Source of the DNA: Mesotaenium endlicherianum
Lineage: Eukaryota; Streptophyta; Zygnematophyceae; Zygnematales; Mesotaeniaceae
Direction: 5' to 3'
DNA length: 31,073 nt
NCBI GenBank assembly: GCA_009602735.1
Contig: WELA01005757.1
Coordinates: 1-31,073, forward strand
Both the position numbers and the translations under genes were made by a program. The notes under the pieces were generated by a model that saw only the letters and a list, made by a program, of their open reading frames with translations, made no database searches and was not told the origin of the DNA. Shown piece after piece: positions 9,891-18,857 of the stretch. Within the stretch, counting starts at the first letter, position 1; every line of letters starts with the position of its first letter.

Positions 9891-12172
9891 ACCAGTGTGG
9901 GGCTGGGCTCAAATGTTGGGTCAGAAAGGTAGGCTTTCCTAAGTTGTTCAAGGAAGGACTTTTTCACCTTTAGTGAAGTGAGTGCACACAGGACTTTATC
10001 TACAGCATGCTGACTAAAGTTCCTTTCTTGCAAGTCAGGTCTTCTAGAGAGTGCATCAGCAGGATTCAACTTCCCTGGTTTGTAGTCGATCTGGACTTGG
10101 AACTGCTCCAGCATCTGGCTCCAGCGGTTCTCCCTCCTCGACAGCTTGGACTTCTTCTGAAAGTGGGTCAGAGCTAGATGATCTGTAATCACCTTAAAAG
10201 CTTTACCATGTAAGTATGCTCTCCACTGTTTGAGTACATGAATGATAGCTAGCAGCTCTTTATCATGCACTGAGTAATTAATCTCCGCTGGATTAAATTT
10301 CATAGACTCATACAACACAGGATGCCACTCCTGCCGTACCTTACCATCCTTTGTGGTTTTGTCAGCAGGCTGCAACAAAATAGCACCCATGGCAAAATCA
10401 GAGGCATCAGTAACCACCTGCACCGGTTTGCTGGGGTCATACACGGCTAGCACTGGGGCAGAACAAAGGGCATCTTTAAGGGTCTGGAAGGCAGCCTGCT
10501 GCTCTTCCCCCCACACATACCCGATGTCTTTCTTAGTAAGGTCAGTCAGTTTACTGGCCTTTGTGGAATAATTCTCAATAAATCTCCTATAGTAGTTAGC
10601 CAACCCGAGGAAGGATCTAACTTCAGAGACAGACTGTGGTACTGGCCAGTCCCTTATGGTCTGGACTTTCTTAGGATCCACACTGATGCCCTCTTTACTG
10701 ACAACGTGGCCTAAGAATTCAATACTTTCCTTAAAGAAATCACACTTGCTCATTTTAGCATACAAGTGATTCTTCCGCAGAGTGTCCAGCACTTTTTTAA
10801 AGTGTTCAGTATGCTGAGCTTCATCTTTAGAGAAAATTAAAATATCATCCAGGAAAACTTGCACAAACTTATCTAGATAAGGTCTGAAAATGTCATTCAT
10901 AGCACCCATAAAGGTAGCAGGAGCATTAGTCAGTCCAAATGGCATCACGTTGAACTCATAGTGTCCATAACGTGTGCGGAAAGCAGTCTTGTGTTCATCC
11001 CCCTCAGCAATTCTGATTTGATGATAACCACTCTTGAGATCTATCTTACTGAACACCTTAGCGCCAGACAGGGTATCAAGCAAGTCCTCGATCCTGGGTA
11101 AAGCATACTTGTTCTTTACTGTAATTCTGTTCAGGGCTCTGTAATCCACACACATCCGCATACTGCCATCCTTTTTCTTAACAAATAGGATAGGTGCGCC
11201 GTACGGTGATTTACTGGGAGAAATGTAACCATTTTTCTCCAGCTCTGCAATCTGTGTTTTCAACTCCTCACTCTCCAAATAAGACAAGCCATACGTGCGT
11301 TGCCAGGGTGGCTGGCTACCAGGTAATAGATCAATCCTATGATCTACTTCCCTTTTAGGGGGTAGTCCTGGAGGCATGTTAAACACATCAGTGTACTGAG
11401 CAACAATTTTTGCAGCAGTAGGGTGCTCCGGAGGGCTTACCTTTTTCTCAACCACTTCTTCAGGTTGAGGAGGTACCTCTCTTAGCAGCAGACAGAACAT
11501 TCTGTCTTCCTTCTGGTTCCAGCTTTTGACGAACTCCATTGCATTCAGCAACTTGCATCCTTCTGGAAGCCTCTTCTTTTCCTTCATTTGCCATCCACAC
11601 AGGACAAGAGGAAGAGCACTGGTGGGTGCCAAGTCAGTCTGCCCATCACTGGCTCCTCTCACTTTAACTGTACCTCTGCTCCAACACACTTCAGCTTGAT
11701 GTCTATTAAGCCAGGACCTGCCTAGCACGAGATCATAAAAGCCAGTGTTGAGTACCTCAAATGTAAGCGTTTCAGTTAGAACTGCAATGCCAGAACCTAA
11801 CTGGACCTCAATAGGCTTGGTTATAACTCCTCCCGGGATACTTGAGGCATCTCCAAGGAATATTTTTCTATTCCCTTGGGTGACAGTAGGCAGCCTTAGC
11901 CGCTTAACTAAGTCCTTGTGAATAAAAGTATGTGACGCCCCTCCGTCAACAAATGCCCTCACCTTCCTACCTGCAATCATGCAATGCAGTAGGATAGGGG
12001 GGACTGTCTTTTCCTGACTTTCGCATTGTTCTCCTGACGTAGCAAAGAAATGTTGGACATCAGGTGGAACAAGAGCATCCAGAGTGTGCACTCTCTGGAC
12101 GTCTATATTACTGATGGTCTCCTTTATCTGTTTGTCAGGCATGCATAGTGAATCCAGTTCAGCAGGACCCAT
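9839..12172 (-). CDS. Element C pol: protease, reverse transcriptase, RNase H
   Basis: Counted from the ATG at 12172: aspartic protease [10 protein letters not shown] (catalytic D76), then [12 protein letters not shown] motifs are [11 protein letters not shown] (340-350), [12 protein letters not shown] with D378, [12 protein letters not shown], and FLDD at 440-443. Connection: [15 protein letters not shown]. RNase [10 protein letters not shown] (D589), HDKEL (E639), VITDH (D664), and NPADALSR with D706. The frame is open beyond the ATG up to the slippery site at 12265, so the natural product is probably a Gag-Pol fusion made by -1 frameshifting rather than an ATG start. The frame ends at 9839, about 50 bases into the integrase frame. 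All key catalytic residues are present. Confidence 0.95.
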   Translation of the reverse strand: MGPAELDSLCMPDKQIKETISNIDVQRVHTLDALVPPDVQHFFATSGEQCESQEKTVPPILLHCMIAGRKVRAFVDGGASHTFIHKDLVKRLRLPTVTQGNRKIFLGDASSIPGGVITKPIEVQLGSGIAVLTETLTFEVLNTGFYDLVLGRSWLNRHQAEVCWSRGTVKVRGASDGQTDLAPTSALPLVLCGWQMKEKKRLPEGCKLLNAMEFVKSWNQKEDRMFCLLLREVPPQPEEVVEKKVSPPEHPTAAKIVAQYTDVFNMPPGLPPKREVDHRIDLLPGSQPPWQRTYGLSYLESEELKTQIAELEKNGYISPSKSPYGAPILFVKKKDGSMRMCVDYRALNRITVKNKYALPRIEDLLDTLSGAKVFSKIDLKSGYHQIRIAEGDEHKTAFRTRYGHYEFNVMPFGLTNAPATFMGAMNDIFRPYLDKFVQVFLDDILIFSKDEAQHTEHFKKVLDTLRKNHLYAKMSKCDFFKESIEFLGHVVSKEGISVDPKKVQTIRDWPVPQSVSEVRSFLGLANYYRRFIENYSTKASKLTDLTKKDIGYVWGEEQQAAFQTLKDALCSAPVLAVYDPSKPVQVVTDASDFAMGAILLQPADKTTKDGKVRQEWHPVLYESMKFNPAEINYSVHDKELLAIIHVLKQWRAYLHGKAFKVITDHLALTHFQKKSKLSRRENRWSQMLEQFQVQIDYKPGKLNPADALSRRPDLQERNFSQHAVDKVLCALTSLKVKKSFLEQLRKAYLSDPTFEPSPTLVCVVLPHSGISSREGSG

Positions 12173-12223
12173 AATACCTGCTACGAGGGCAGCTAGTGAC
12201 GACTCACTATCTCTAGCATCCTC

Positions 12224-12265
12224 ACAGTCAGTAGACTGGATTACTGACTGTTGCTGTCTTTTAAA
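12224..12265 (-). promoter_or_regulatory. Programmed -1 ribosomal frameshift signal at the gag-pol junction
   Basis: The minus strand reads T TTA AAA (12265-12259) in phase with gag codons, a canonical X XXY YYZ heptamer. A 7-nt spacer (GACAGCA) follows, then a perfect 10-bp stem ACAGTCAGTA/TACTGACTGT (12251-12242 and 12233-12224) with an 8-nt loop. The gag TAA (12243-12241) spans the stem-loop boundary. A -1 slip at this point enters the pol frame exactly. Heptamer, phase, spacer and stem all agree. Function is inferred from known retroelement signals. Confidence 0.85.
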
Positions 12266-13719
12266 GGCTGGTCTTTTCTCTCGACCTTAGGCAGGTGCTT
12301 GACCGGACACTGTTCTCTGTAGTGGCCTTTCTGCTGACAATGGTAGCAAGTAGATTTTGCTGAGGCTGGTCTCGGCTTAGTCCTACCACCACCCCTTCCA
12401 TAGCCACCTCGAGAGGGACCACCTCTACCTCTAGACTGAATAGCATTGTACTCATACTCATATTCATCACCCTGATTATCCTCAGCCTGGTCTCCTTCAA
12501 CTGCATTGTAGGAACCGTGGGGCTTTTTGACAATCTTAGACACCAAAGCGTTACTCTGGCGCTTGTGATTGAACTGCTGCTGATCCCAGGCGTCAGCATC
12601 CTGGATCAAGTCAGCCAGTTTCTCATACTTTTTCTCAGCAAAATGACCAGAGACCTCGGATTTCAAGCCATACCTGAAGTATGCTATCCTATACCGTTCT
12701 GGCAAATCAGGCTGCTTCATCATGTTCTCTTGGAACTTTTGAGCAAACTCAGCAACTGAAGTGGTCTGCTTCAGTGTCAGGGAGATCATCGCATAGATAG
12801 CTTTCTCCTGCTGGTTGATGACATCAAACTTCTCATGCAACTTCTCGACAAACTCTACCCACGTAGGGTCACCGAGTTGCCGAGCCTTACGCTCTTCCTT
12901 CCAGTAAAGCCACCAGTCTGCGGCACTGCCTTTCAGTAGCGCACCGGTGTGCCTGACCTTCTCGTAATCTTGCAGTTCTGGGTAGTTCTCCAGCCACTGC
13001 TCAACATCCGCGAGAAACTTGATCAGGTAATATTTTCTGTTTCCCTCAGGATCATAGTCCTGGGGAGGTTTCGGCTTGGGCTTACTAGGCCCTCGGCCAC
13101 CACCACTAGTGGTGTGAGACCCCAGTTGGTCTCTGTCCCGGAGTAGGGACATTATGATTCTTTTGTCCTCCTGCTGGGACTGATACATGGTCGCCATTTG
13201 CGACTGCATCTGAACGAACAATGCTCCCAAGTCTACATTTTGGGGTGGTAGATTAGCAAATGCAGCAGCAGCATTGGCATCTACTCGCTGAGTAGTGTCC
13301 TCAACAATCCCTCTTGCTCCTGCAGCAGCAATTCCTGCCGCATTCAGCCGGTCACGTATTTGACCTAGGGGTACATTGAGTTGTACGGCAGGAGGTGGGT
13401 TCAGAACATTGGCCCTTGATGCCATAAGTTCTTCAACAGTGCGCTCGTCAGCTGGCTGTCCTTCCCTCCTTTGTATATCTTCAGCGGCCTTTGCTACTTG
13501 TTCAGCTTCTAGTCTGGCTATCTCCTCCTCAGCTTGCTGAGCTGCGACTGAGGCAATAGCAGCTGCCTCATCTGCAGCCTCCCTAGCTGCAGTATCCGCT
13601 ACTGCTTCCGAATAGGTACGGTTTCCCGCTACATGGCTTTCCGCCTGGTTTTCGACATTCTCGTTATCCTGGTTCTCCATGTCTCGGGAGTTGCTAGTTT
13701 GAGACCTTGTCCTTACCAT
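12241..13719 (-). CDS. Element C Gag (492 aa) with CCHC zinc knuckle
   Basis: Gag builds the virus-like particle. The ATG at 13719 lies only 34 bases after the 5' LTR. Residues 35-160 are Ala/Glu-rich and probably helical. Residues 228-380 match the retrotransposon gag (capsid) domain ([27 protein letters not shown], then [14 protein letters not shown]). Residues 425-456 are rich in RGG and Lys. The zinc knuckle is C458-x2-C461-x4-H466-x4-C471. The frame ends in TAA at 12241, with the slippery heptamer seven codons upstream. The start reads ATGGTAAGG, which also looks like a 5' splice site. Confidence 0.95.
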   Translation of the reverse strand: MVRTRSQTSNSRDMENQDNENVENQAESHVAGNRTYSEAVADTAAREAADEAAAIASVAAQQAEEEIARLEAEQVAKAAEDIQRREGQPADERTVEELMASRANVLNPPPAVQLNVPLGQIRDRLNAAGIAAAGARGIVEDTTQRVDANAAAAFANLPPQNVDLGALFVQMQSQMATMYQSQQEDKRIIMSLLRDRDQLGSHTTSGGGRGPSKPKPKPPQDYDPEGNRKYYLIKFLADVEQWLENYPELQDYEKVRHTGALLKGSAADWWLYWKEERKARQLGDPTWVEFVEKLHEKFDVINQQEKAIYAMISLTLKQTTSVAEFAQKFQENMMKQPDLPERYRIAYFRYGLKSEVSGHFAEKKYEKLADLIQDADAWDQQQFNHKRQSNALVSKIVKKPHGSYNAVEGDQAEDNQGDEYEYEYNAIQSRGRGGPSRGGYGRGGGRTKPRPASAKSTCYHCQQKGHYREQCPVKHLPKVERKDQPLKDSNSQ

Positions 13720-13740
13720 ACAAAGAAGACTGTGATAACT

Positions 13741-13752
13741 GCTCCGATACCA
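13741..13752 (-). other. Element C primer-binding site (initiator tRNA-Met)
   Basis: The minus strand reads TGGTATCGGAGC one base after the LTR end (CATTTCA, G, TGG...). It is one base away from the usual plant TGGTATCAGAGC, complementary to the 3' end of initiator tRNA-Met, the common primer for these elements. Confidence 0.88.
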
Positions 13753-13765
13753 CTGAAATGAATCG

Positions 13766-13771
13766 ACTTAC
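13766..13771 (-). promoter_or_regulatory. Candidate 5' splice donor near the end of U5
   Basis: The minus strand reads TTTGGTAAGTCG, with GTAAGT as the full plant/yeast-type intron start, 18 bases before the LTR end. GTAAGT is kept in every C-type LTR that retains this end (3489, 5681, 13754, 15085, 28258) although neighbouring bases vary. Splicing from here to 8190 would remove gag-pol and leave the accessory ORF. Confidence 0.45.
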
Positions 13772-14103
13772 CAAATAGGCGATTAACAATTAATAAAGAT
13801 CTTTATATCAGCAAGTAATCTTGATGGTAATTTCCGTTAACTGGTTAAACGGCAAAGGACAATACACTAGCAGTGAATAATACTCGTAAGTCAAATGCGA
13901 GTAAACTAGCATCAATAATGCAAATCAGTAAACTCATACATAAGCAAGGTTAGAAGACAGTGCGTATCAATGGCTTCTCGCCTTGGATTCAGATCTCTCT
14001 CAGTAAGCTGTACAAGAGAGTTGGCCTCGTTTCCGAATGCCGAACTCGAGAGCAATGCCTAGCATATGTACATGGAATGAGTTTACTGTTCAACGGTCAG
14101 TGC

Positions 14104-14160
14104 GATGGCACCGCCTACCCGGGAGTTAACCACGTTGGTAGGACCTCGGTTAACCAAATC
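14104..14160 (-). other. Leader hairpin module shared with E-type LTRs
   Basis: This segment keeps the pattern GGAGTTAACCAC-n2-TGGTAGGAC-n-TCGGTT in both the 720-bp C-type and the 1.25-kb E-type LTRs (17467-17523), which otherwise differ. In the minus-strand RNA CCUACC can pair with GGUAGG; in E the partner is GGUGGG, which still pairs through G-U. Confidence 0.45.
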
Positions 14161-14314
14161 CACCGCCATCTCCCATCATCCCGAATAGCCATCCATCATG
14201 GGGATGTCATCTGGCCATTCATCTAGCATATTGTGCTTAGGTGTATGTCAAGGCAGTTCGCTACTACCGAGTACGGAAGTCAGCTGGCTGTCAAAGAATG
14301 GGTCAGCAAGCTGT

Positions 14315-14320
14315 CTTATA
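14315..14320 (-). promoter_or_regulatory. Candidate TATA box of element C
   Basis: The minus strand reads CCATATAAGAC about 150 bases into the LTR, downstream of the U3 motif cluster. It is the only good TATA-like site in a suitable place. It predicts an RNA start near 14285-14290. Confidence 0.4.
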
Positions 14321-14473
14321 TGGACTTCAGCCTGCTGCTTCCGGCTGAGTCATTAAACTGATAATTATGTAAAGTCCAGCAGACTGACTATTAACTGAAG
14401 TTCAGGAGGCTGAACTTAATTAACTATTATATTTAAATGAATATCATATCCACTAATATACTGATTCATTACA

Positions 14474-14478
14474 ATTGA
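14474..14478. repeat. Target-site duplication of element C, right copy (ATTGA)
   Basis: It is identical to 5676-5680 and directly adjoins the 5' LTR end of element C. Confidence 0.93.
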
Positions 14479-15084
14479 GAATTATTCTACAAAGACCAGT
14501 AAATTGTCTGACCTTACTAAGAAAGTCATAGGATATGTGTGGGGAGAAGAGCAGCAGGCTGCCTTCCAGACCCTTAAAGATGCTCTGTGTTCTACCCCAA
14601 TCCTAGCCGTGTATGACTCCAGCAAACCTGTGCAAGTGGTTACTAATGCTTCTGACTTTGCTATAGGTGCTATTGTGTTGCAGCCTGCTCACAAGACCAC
14701 AAAGGATGGTAAGGTACGGGAGGAGAGGCACTCTGTGCTGTATGAGTCTATGAAATTCAACCCAACTGAAATTAACTATTCCGTGCATGATAAAGAGCTG
14801 CTAGCTATCATTCATGTACTCAAACAGTGGAGAGCATACTTACATGGTAAAGCTTTTAAGGTGATTACAGATCATCTAGCTCTGACTCGCTTTCAGAAGA
14901 AGTCCAAGCTGTCGAGGAGGGAGAACCGCTGGAGCCAGATGCTGGAGCAGTTCCAAGTCCAGATAGACTACAAACCAGGGAAATACAATCCTGCTGATGC
15001 ACTCTCTAGAAGACCTAACTTACAAGAAAGGATCTTTAGTCAGCATGCTGTAGATGCAGTCCTTTGTGCACTCACTTCACTAAA
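14474..15084 (+). pseudogene. Element D, part 2: RNase H domain
   Basis: The sequence resumes right after the C insertion: the duplicated ATTGA is followed by the residues expected after the RT/connection break at 5680. Visible are [31 protein letters not shown] (the catalytic TDAS is TNAS, so the first RNase H aspartate is lost), [26 protein letters not shown] and NPADALSRR. It ends at LCALTSL, where the F LTR is inserted at 15085. The D to N change and the breaks elsewhere make it non-functional. Confidence 0.9.
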
Positions 15085-15146
15085 TGAAATGAATCGACTT
15101 ACTAAAAAGGCGATTAATAATAAATGAAGATCTTTATATCAGCAGG
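15085..15146 (-). repeat. C-type LTR fragment (U5 end of the element F 3' LTR)
   Basis: It begins TGAAATGAATCGACTTAC like the other C-type LTRs and stops after about 62 bases (TATATCAGCAGG). It is followed within a few bases by an E-type LTR in the other orientation. With 16429-16684 and 22744-22791 it makes up the remains of one LTR. Confidence 0.7.
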
Positions 15147-15151
15147 TAAAC

Positions 15152-16428
15152 TGTAACGAATCAGTTCATTATTTATTTAAGTAATTGTATATATAGATAT
15201 AACACAAAATAAGTATTATGTCAATATACTCACATGTGCGTGTTCATCTAAATGAATGTATGTCGATGTAATGCGAGTTTACTTACTTTGTCAAAAAGGT
15301 AAGTAGGATGACTTTTGTATCACAATGTAGTTTGCTGACGTGTTGAGAAGGTCATTAGGATGACTTTTGTATTATAGTATAGTTTGCTGAGATTTGTATA
15401 TCAATTATATATAGGATGTAATATCAGTAGGTTGACATATAGTAAGCTCTCCTCATATTAGTCAGTATACTTAGCTTCAGTACGCTGAGGGTAGATACAT
15501 TCATTTAGACTATTATTTGTAGATTGGCACATGTGACCGTAGTATACTGAAAGTCGGAAGGTCGACTGAAATTTGGTATACCGATGTCCTACCAGTGTGG
15601 TTAACTCCTGGGTGGGCGGAGCCGTCGTCAGTCAACTGAACAATTAGGACTCCAGTCAACCGACCAATTAATATGGTCGTTATACCTAGATCCGTGGGTC
15701 CCAACTTAAGGGGTTCCCACAAAACGGCGCACCTTGCGTCGTGGTGAACCAGGTGGTCACTAGGTACATAGCAGGCTGGGATCTCGTGGTCCCTCATTCT
15801 GGACAGTAGGCTTTACAGTCGGATTTCTACTTGCAAGTCATGTGTGCACTTTTGGGTTCGTTCTAATGACCAGCCTTCACAAAAATTGACATGGTTGCTT
15901 TGTCTGCGCTTTAAATGGAGCAAACTAGGACTTTTCGGAAAGGTCTCGTCAAGATGCATCCGTTGCCGTTGAGTTTGCTCAATTTAAAGTNGTTTGCCCA
16001 ATTTAAAGTAGTAGTGGCAAAGTTATGCCCTATGACATTTTGGGGTCACACAGCGGACAGATTCCATGGTTTTGCACCAAATTCAGTGGGATGTGTTTTA
16101 GCTACAGTATGGTCACCTAAATGAGAGCGCCCTTGCTATTCAGTCCCTTGATGTTGTGCATGTGCTACACATGCTTGCATGCCTGGTAGGCAAGAGGCCA
16201 TGAGTTTCTAAAGGAGAAGCTCAAGTCCTCAAGCTCGCCTCTTACTTGTGCCTCGTGTTAGTGTGCAACTATGGCATACCACGGTAAGTGAGTCAAGGGG
16301 TGTTGATGAGTAAATGGAATTCATTATATGGGCAAAGATCGCTCCCTGATTTCACATGCTTCCACCTATCTCTGATCTTACATATTTAAATGAAATAAAT
16401 CAATCTTGAATAAGCAAGATTCATCTCA
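15152..16428 (+). repeat. Solo E-type LTR, + orientation (left arm of the inverted repeat)
   Basis: It runs TGTAACGAATCAG...AAGATTCATCTCA, the full extent of the E LTR read on the + strand. No PBS follows it and no PPT precedes it, so it is a solo LTR or a remnant. It contains the unresolved base at 15991. It is nearly the exact reverse complement of 16685-17938. Confidence 0.8.
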
Positions 16429-16684
16429 TTAAATAGGTTCAGCCTGCAAAACTTTAGGTAATATTGAGTCTGCTGGATTATATGAAATAATCAGTTAAAT
16501 GACTCAGCCGAGGGCAGCAGGCTGAAGTCAACTTAGGTCAGCTTGCTGACACATTCTTTGACTGCCAGCTGACTTCCGTACTTGGTAGCAGCGAACTGCC
16601 TAGATATGCAGCTAAGTGTGGTGTGCTAGATGAATGGCCAGATGACATCCTTAGGATGGATGGCGATTCGGGATGATGGATTTA
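16429..16684 (+). repeat. Inverted C-type LTR segment in the centre of the inverted repeat
   Basis: Read on the + strand it matches C-type LTR positions of about 50 to 305 in their own 5'-3' order (GTTCAGCCTGC, GCTAGATGAATGGCCAGATG, then TTCGGGATGATGG). Its orientation is opposite to its likely partners at 15085-15146 and 22744-22791. Recombination between the flanking arms would flip exactly this piece. Confidence 0.7.
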
Positions 16685-17938
16685 TGAAATGAAACTTGCT
16701 TATTCAAGATTAATATATTTCATTTAAATATATAAGATCAGAGATAGGTGGAAGCGTGTGAAATCAGGGAGCGATCTTCGCCCTTATAATGAATTCCATT
16801 TACTCATCTACACCCCTTGACTCGTTTACCGTAGTGTGCCATAGTTGCACACTAACACGAGGCACAAGTAAGAGGCGAGCTTGAGGACTTGAGCTTCTCC
16901 TTTAGAAACTCATGGCCTCTTGCCTACCAGGCATGCAAGCATGTGTAGCACATGCACAACATCAAGGGACTGAATAGCAAGGGCGCTCTCATTTAGGTGA
17001 CCATACTGTAGCTAAAACACATCCCACTGAATTTGGTGCAAAACCATGGAATCTGTCCGCTGTGTGACCCCAAAATGTCATAGGGCATAACTTTGCCACT
17101 ACTACTTTAAATTGGGCAAACTCAACGGCAACGGATGCATCTTGACGAGACCTTTCCGAAAAGTCCTAGTTTGCTCCATTTAAAGCGCAGACAAAGCAGC
17201 CATGTCAATTTTCGTGAAGGCTGATCATTAGAACGAACCCAAAAGTGCACACATGACTTGCAAGTAGAAATCCGACTGTAAAGCCTACTGTCCAGAATGA
17301 GGGACCACGAGATCCCAGCCTGCTATGTACCTAGTGACCACCTCGTTCACCACGGCGCAAGGTGCGCCGTTTTGTGGGAACCCCTTAAGTTGGGACCCAC
17401 GGATATAGGTATAACGACCATATTAATTGGTCGGTTGACTGAAATCCTAACTGTTCAGTTGACTGACGACGGCTCCGCCCACCCAGGAGTTAACCACACT
17501 GGTAGGACATCGGTTTACCGAATTTCAGTCGACCTTCCGACTTTCAGTATACTACGGTCACATGTGCCAATCTACAAATAATAATCTAAATGATTGTATC
17601 CTCAGCGTACTGAAGCTAAGTATACTGACTAATATGAGATGAGCTTACTATATGTCAACGTATTGATATTACATCCTTTATATAATTGATATACAAATCT
17701 CAGCAAACTATACTATGATACAAAAGTCATCCTGCTGACCTTCTCAACAAGTCAGCAAACTACATTGTGATACAAAAGTCATCCTGCTGACAATTTTGAC
17801 AAAGTACGTAAACTCGCATTACATCGACATACATTCATTTAGATGAACTCCCACATGTGAGTATATTGACATAATACTTATTTAGTGTTATATTTATATA
17901 TGCAATTAATTAAATAAATAGTGAACTGATTCATTACA
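16685..17938 (-). repeat. Element E 3' LTR (right arm of the inverted repeat)
   Basis: On the minus strand it runs TGTAATGAATCAGTTCAC...GTTTCATTTCA and is joined to a PPT at 17939. It contains two 52-bp direct repeats at 17700-17751 and 17752-17803 (TCAGCAAACTA...CCTGCTGAC). Confidence 0.85.
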
Positions 17939-17973
17939 ATCTCCCCAACTTAAATCGTTGTCGCCTCGACAAC
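17939..17973 (-). other. Element E polypurine tract and adjoining hairpin
   Basis: The minus strand has GTTGTCG-AGG-CGACAAC (17973-17957, a perfect 7-bp stem) and then ATTTAAGTTGGGGAGAT abutting the LTR. The arrangement is the same as in C, F and C2. Confidence 0.75.
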
Positions 17974-18821
17974 ACTCAGCATATGATACTTTTATGTAAT
18001 AATACACTTCAGTCAACTAGGTGAAGTAAAGCAAGCGAACAAAACATGAGCGTGATACATTCACCTACATAGTGCAAGTAAGGATTAATCACAACAAATT
18101 GTCATGCAAGCAACTATCTGACTTCACAATCATTACCTGAAGACATGCATGGACTTACCCCTACTCACAATAGTCCTTCCGGTTGAAAGACATAATAGAG
18201 CACCTCACACCATGCAAACCACACCCAAATTGAACAGCCTCCTTTTGAGGTCAAACAATGAAAGAACGTTATTAAAGCTCAGCGTATTGAACTAAGCCTT
18301 TTCTCCTTCTCTTGGTCTTCAACTCCTGCCGTGCTAACATCTTCAAAGCTCCTCACAAGCAATTTCTTGTGACTTAAGTACCTGCTCAAAATTCAGCGTA
18401 CTGAAGGAAAAGGGAGACCAACTGGTTTGATGGCATTGAATGCCCTCACAAGATGAGTGACATCAGGTTAATGAGCCAATGAAAATTTTAAATTTTAACC
18501 ACATTTTCAGAACACTCTAAGTTCAAAGAAACATATGGTTTTGAGCAATATGCTGGTCACCTCAAGCAGTTCCCTGACGTGCCATGCATCATTGTTACCC
18601 AATCCAACTTATGGCAATGTACTTACTCAATGAGTACGTACACTTGCTCCAACAGTGTACTGCAACTCACAGTTTACACCAGTCAGTCACTGATGCTCCT
18701 GATATTAATGCAGTTCATACATAGGACGTGGCAGTGTATGACTCCGTTAGTACATACACTTGTTGCTGAGTATGCAGGTAAGCACAGCTTACTGAATACT
18801 CCTAATACACATCCCATCTCC

Positions 18822-18857
18822 CTCTCCCCAACTTAAATAGCTATCGACCCGACAGCT
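18822..18857 (-). other. Second PPT-like tract and hairpin inside element E
   Basis: The minus strand reads AGCTGTCG-GGT-CGATAGCT (a stem with one G-U pair) followed by ATTTAAGTTGGGGAGAGG. It repeats the PPT layout about 0.88 kb inside the terminal one, with different stem bases but preserved pairing. Confidence 0.5.

Larger units (their letters stand above)
5681..14473 (-). mobile_element. Element C: complete 8.8-kb Ty3/gypsy chromodomain retrotransposon with accessory 3' ORF
   Basis: In minus-strand order: 5' LTR 14473-13754, PBS, gag 13719-12241, -1 frameshift signal, PR-RT-RNase H 12172-9839, integrase-chromodomain 9890-8457, accessory ORF 8189-6513, PPT 6418-6401, 3' LTR 6400-5681. It is flanked by perfect ATTGA duplications and interrupts element D. 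The two LTRs have equal length (720 bp) but differ at about 27 positions by eye, roughly 4%, so the insertion is not very recent. All ORFs are nevertheless open except for the frame break between RNase H and integrase. The order PR-RT-RH-IN with a chromodomain defines the chromovirus type of Ty3/gypsy. Confidence 0.95.
13754..14473 (-). repeat. Element C 5' LTR (720 bp)
   Basis: On the minus strand it runs TGTAATGAATCAG...CGATTCATTTCA, followed by the PBS. Its length equals that of the 3' LTR. The likely promoter (CATATAAGACAG) is inside, and a cluster of CAGC/GCTG motifs lies in the U3 part. Confidence 0.94.
15152..17938. repeat. Large inverted repeat: two 1.25-kb arms, 256-bp centre
   Basis: The arms 15152-16428 and 16685-17938 are reverse complements with scattered mismatches; symmetric landmarks (15513-15797 against 17297-17581) share one midpoint near 16547. 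Both arms are E-type LTRs, so this is a product of insertion, not a hairpin transposon. The middle is a C-type LTR fragment. Confidence 0.85.

Noticed and set aside
15513-15797. 94-aa ORF present on both arms (15513-15797 minus, 17297-17581 plus; also near 22139)
   Set aside because: It is part of the E-type LTR. The copies are identical because the LTRs are repeated, and no known domain is visible.
15152-17938. The inverted repeat as a foldback or TIR DNA transposon
   Set aside because: The arms are complete E-type LTRs with TG...CA ends, one of them attached to a PPT and the E interior; the centre is LTR sequence with no transposase.
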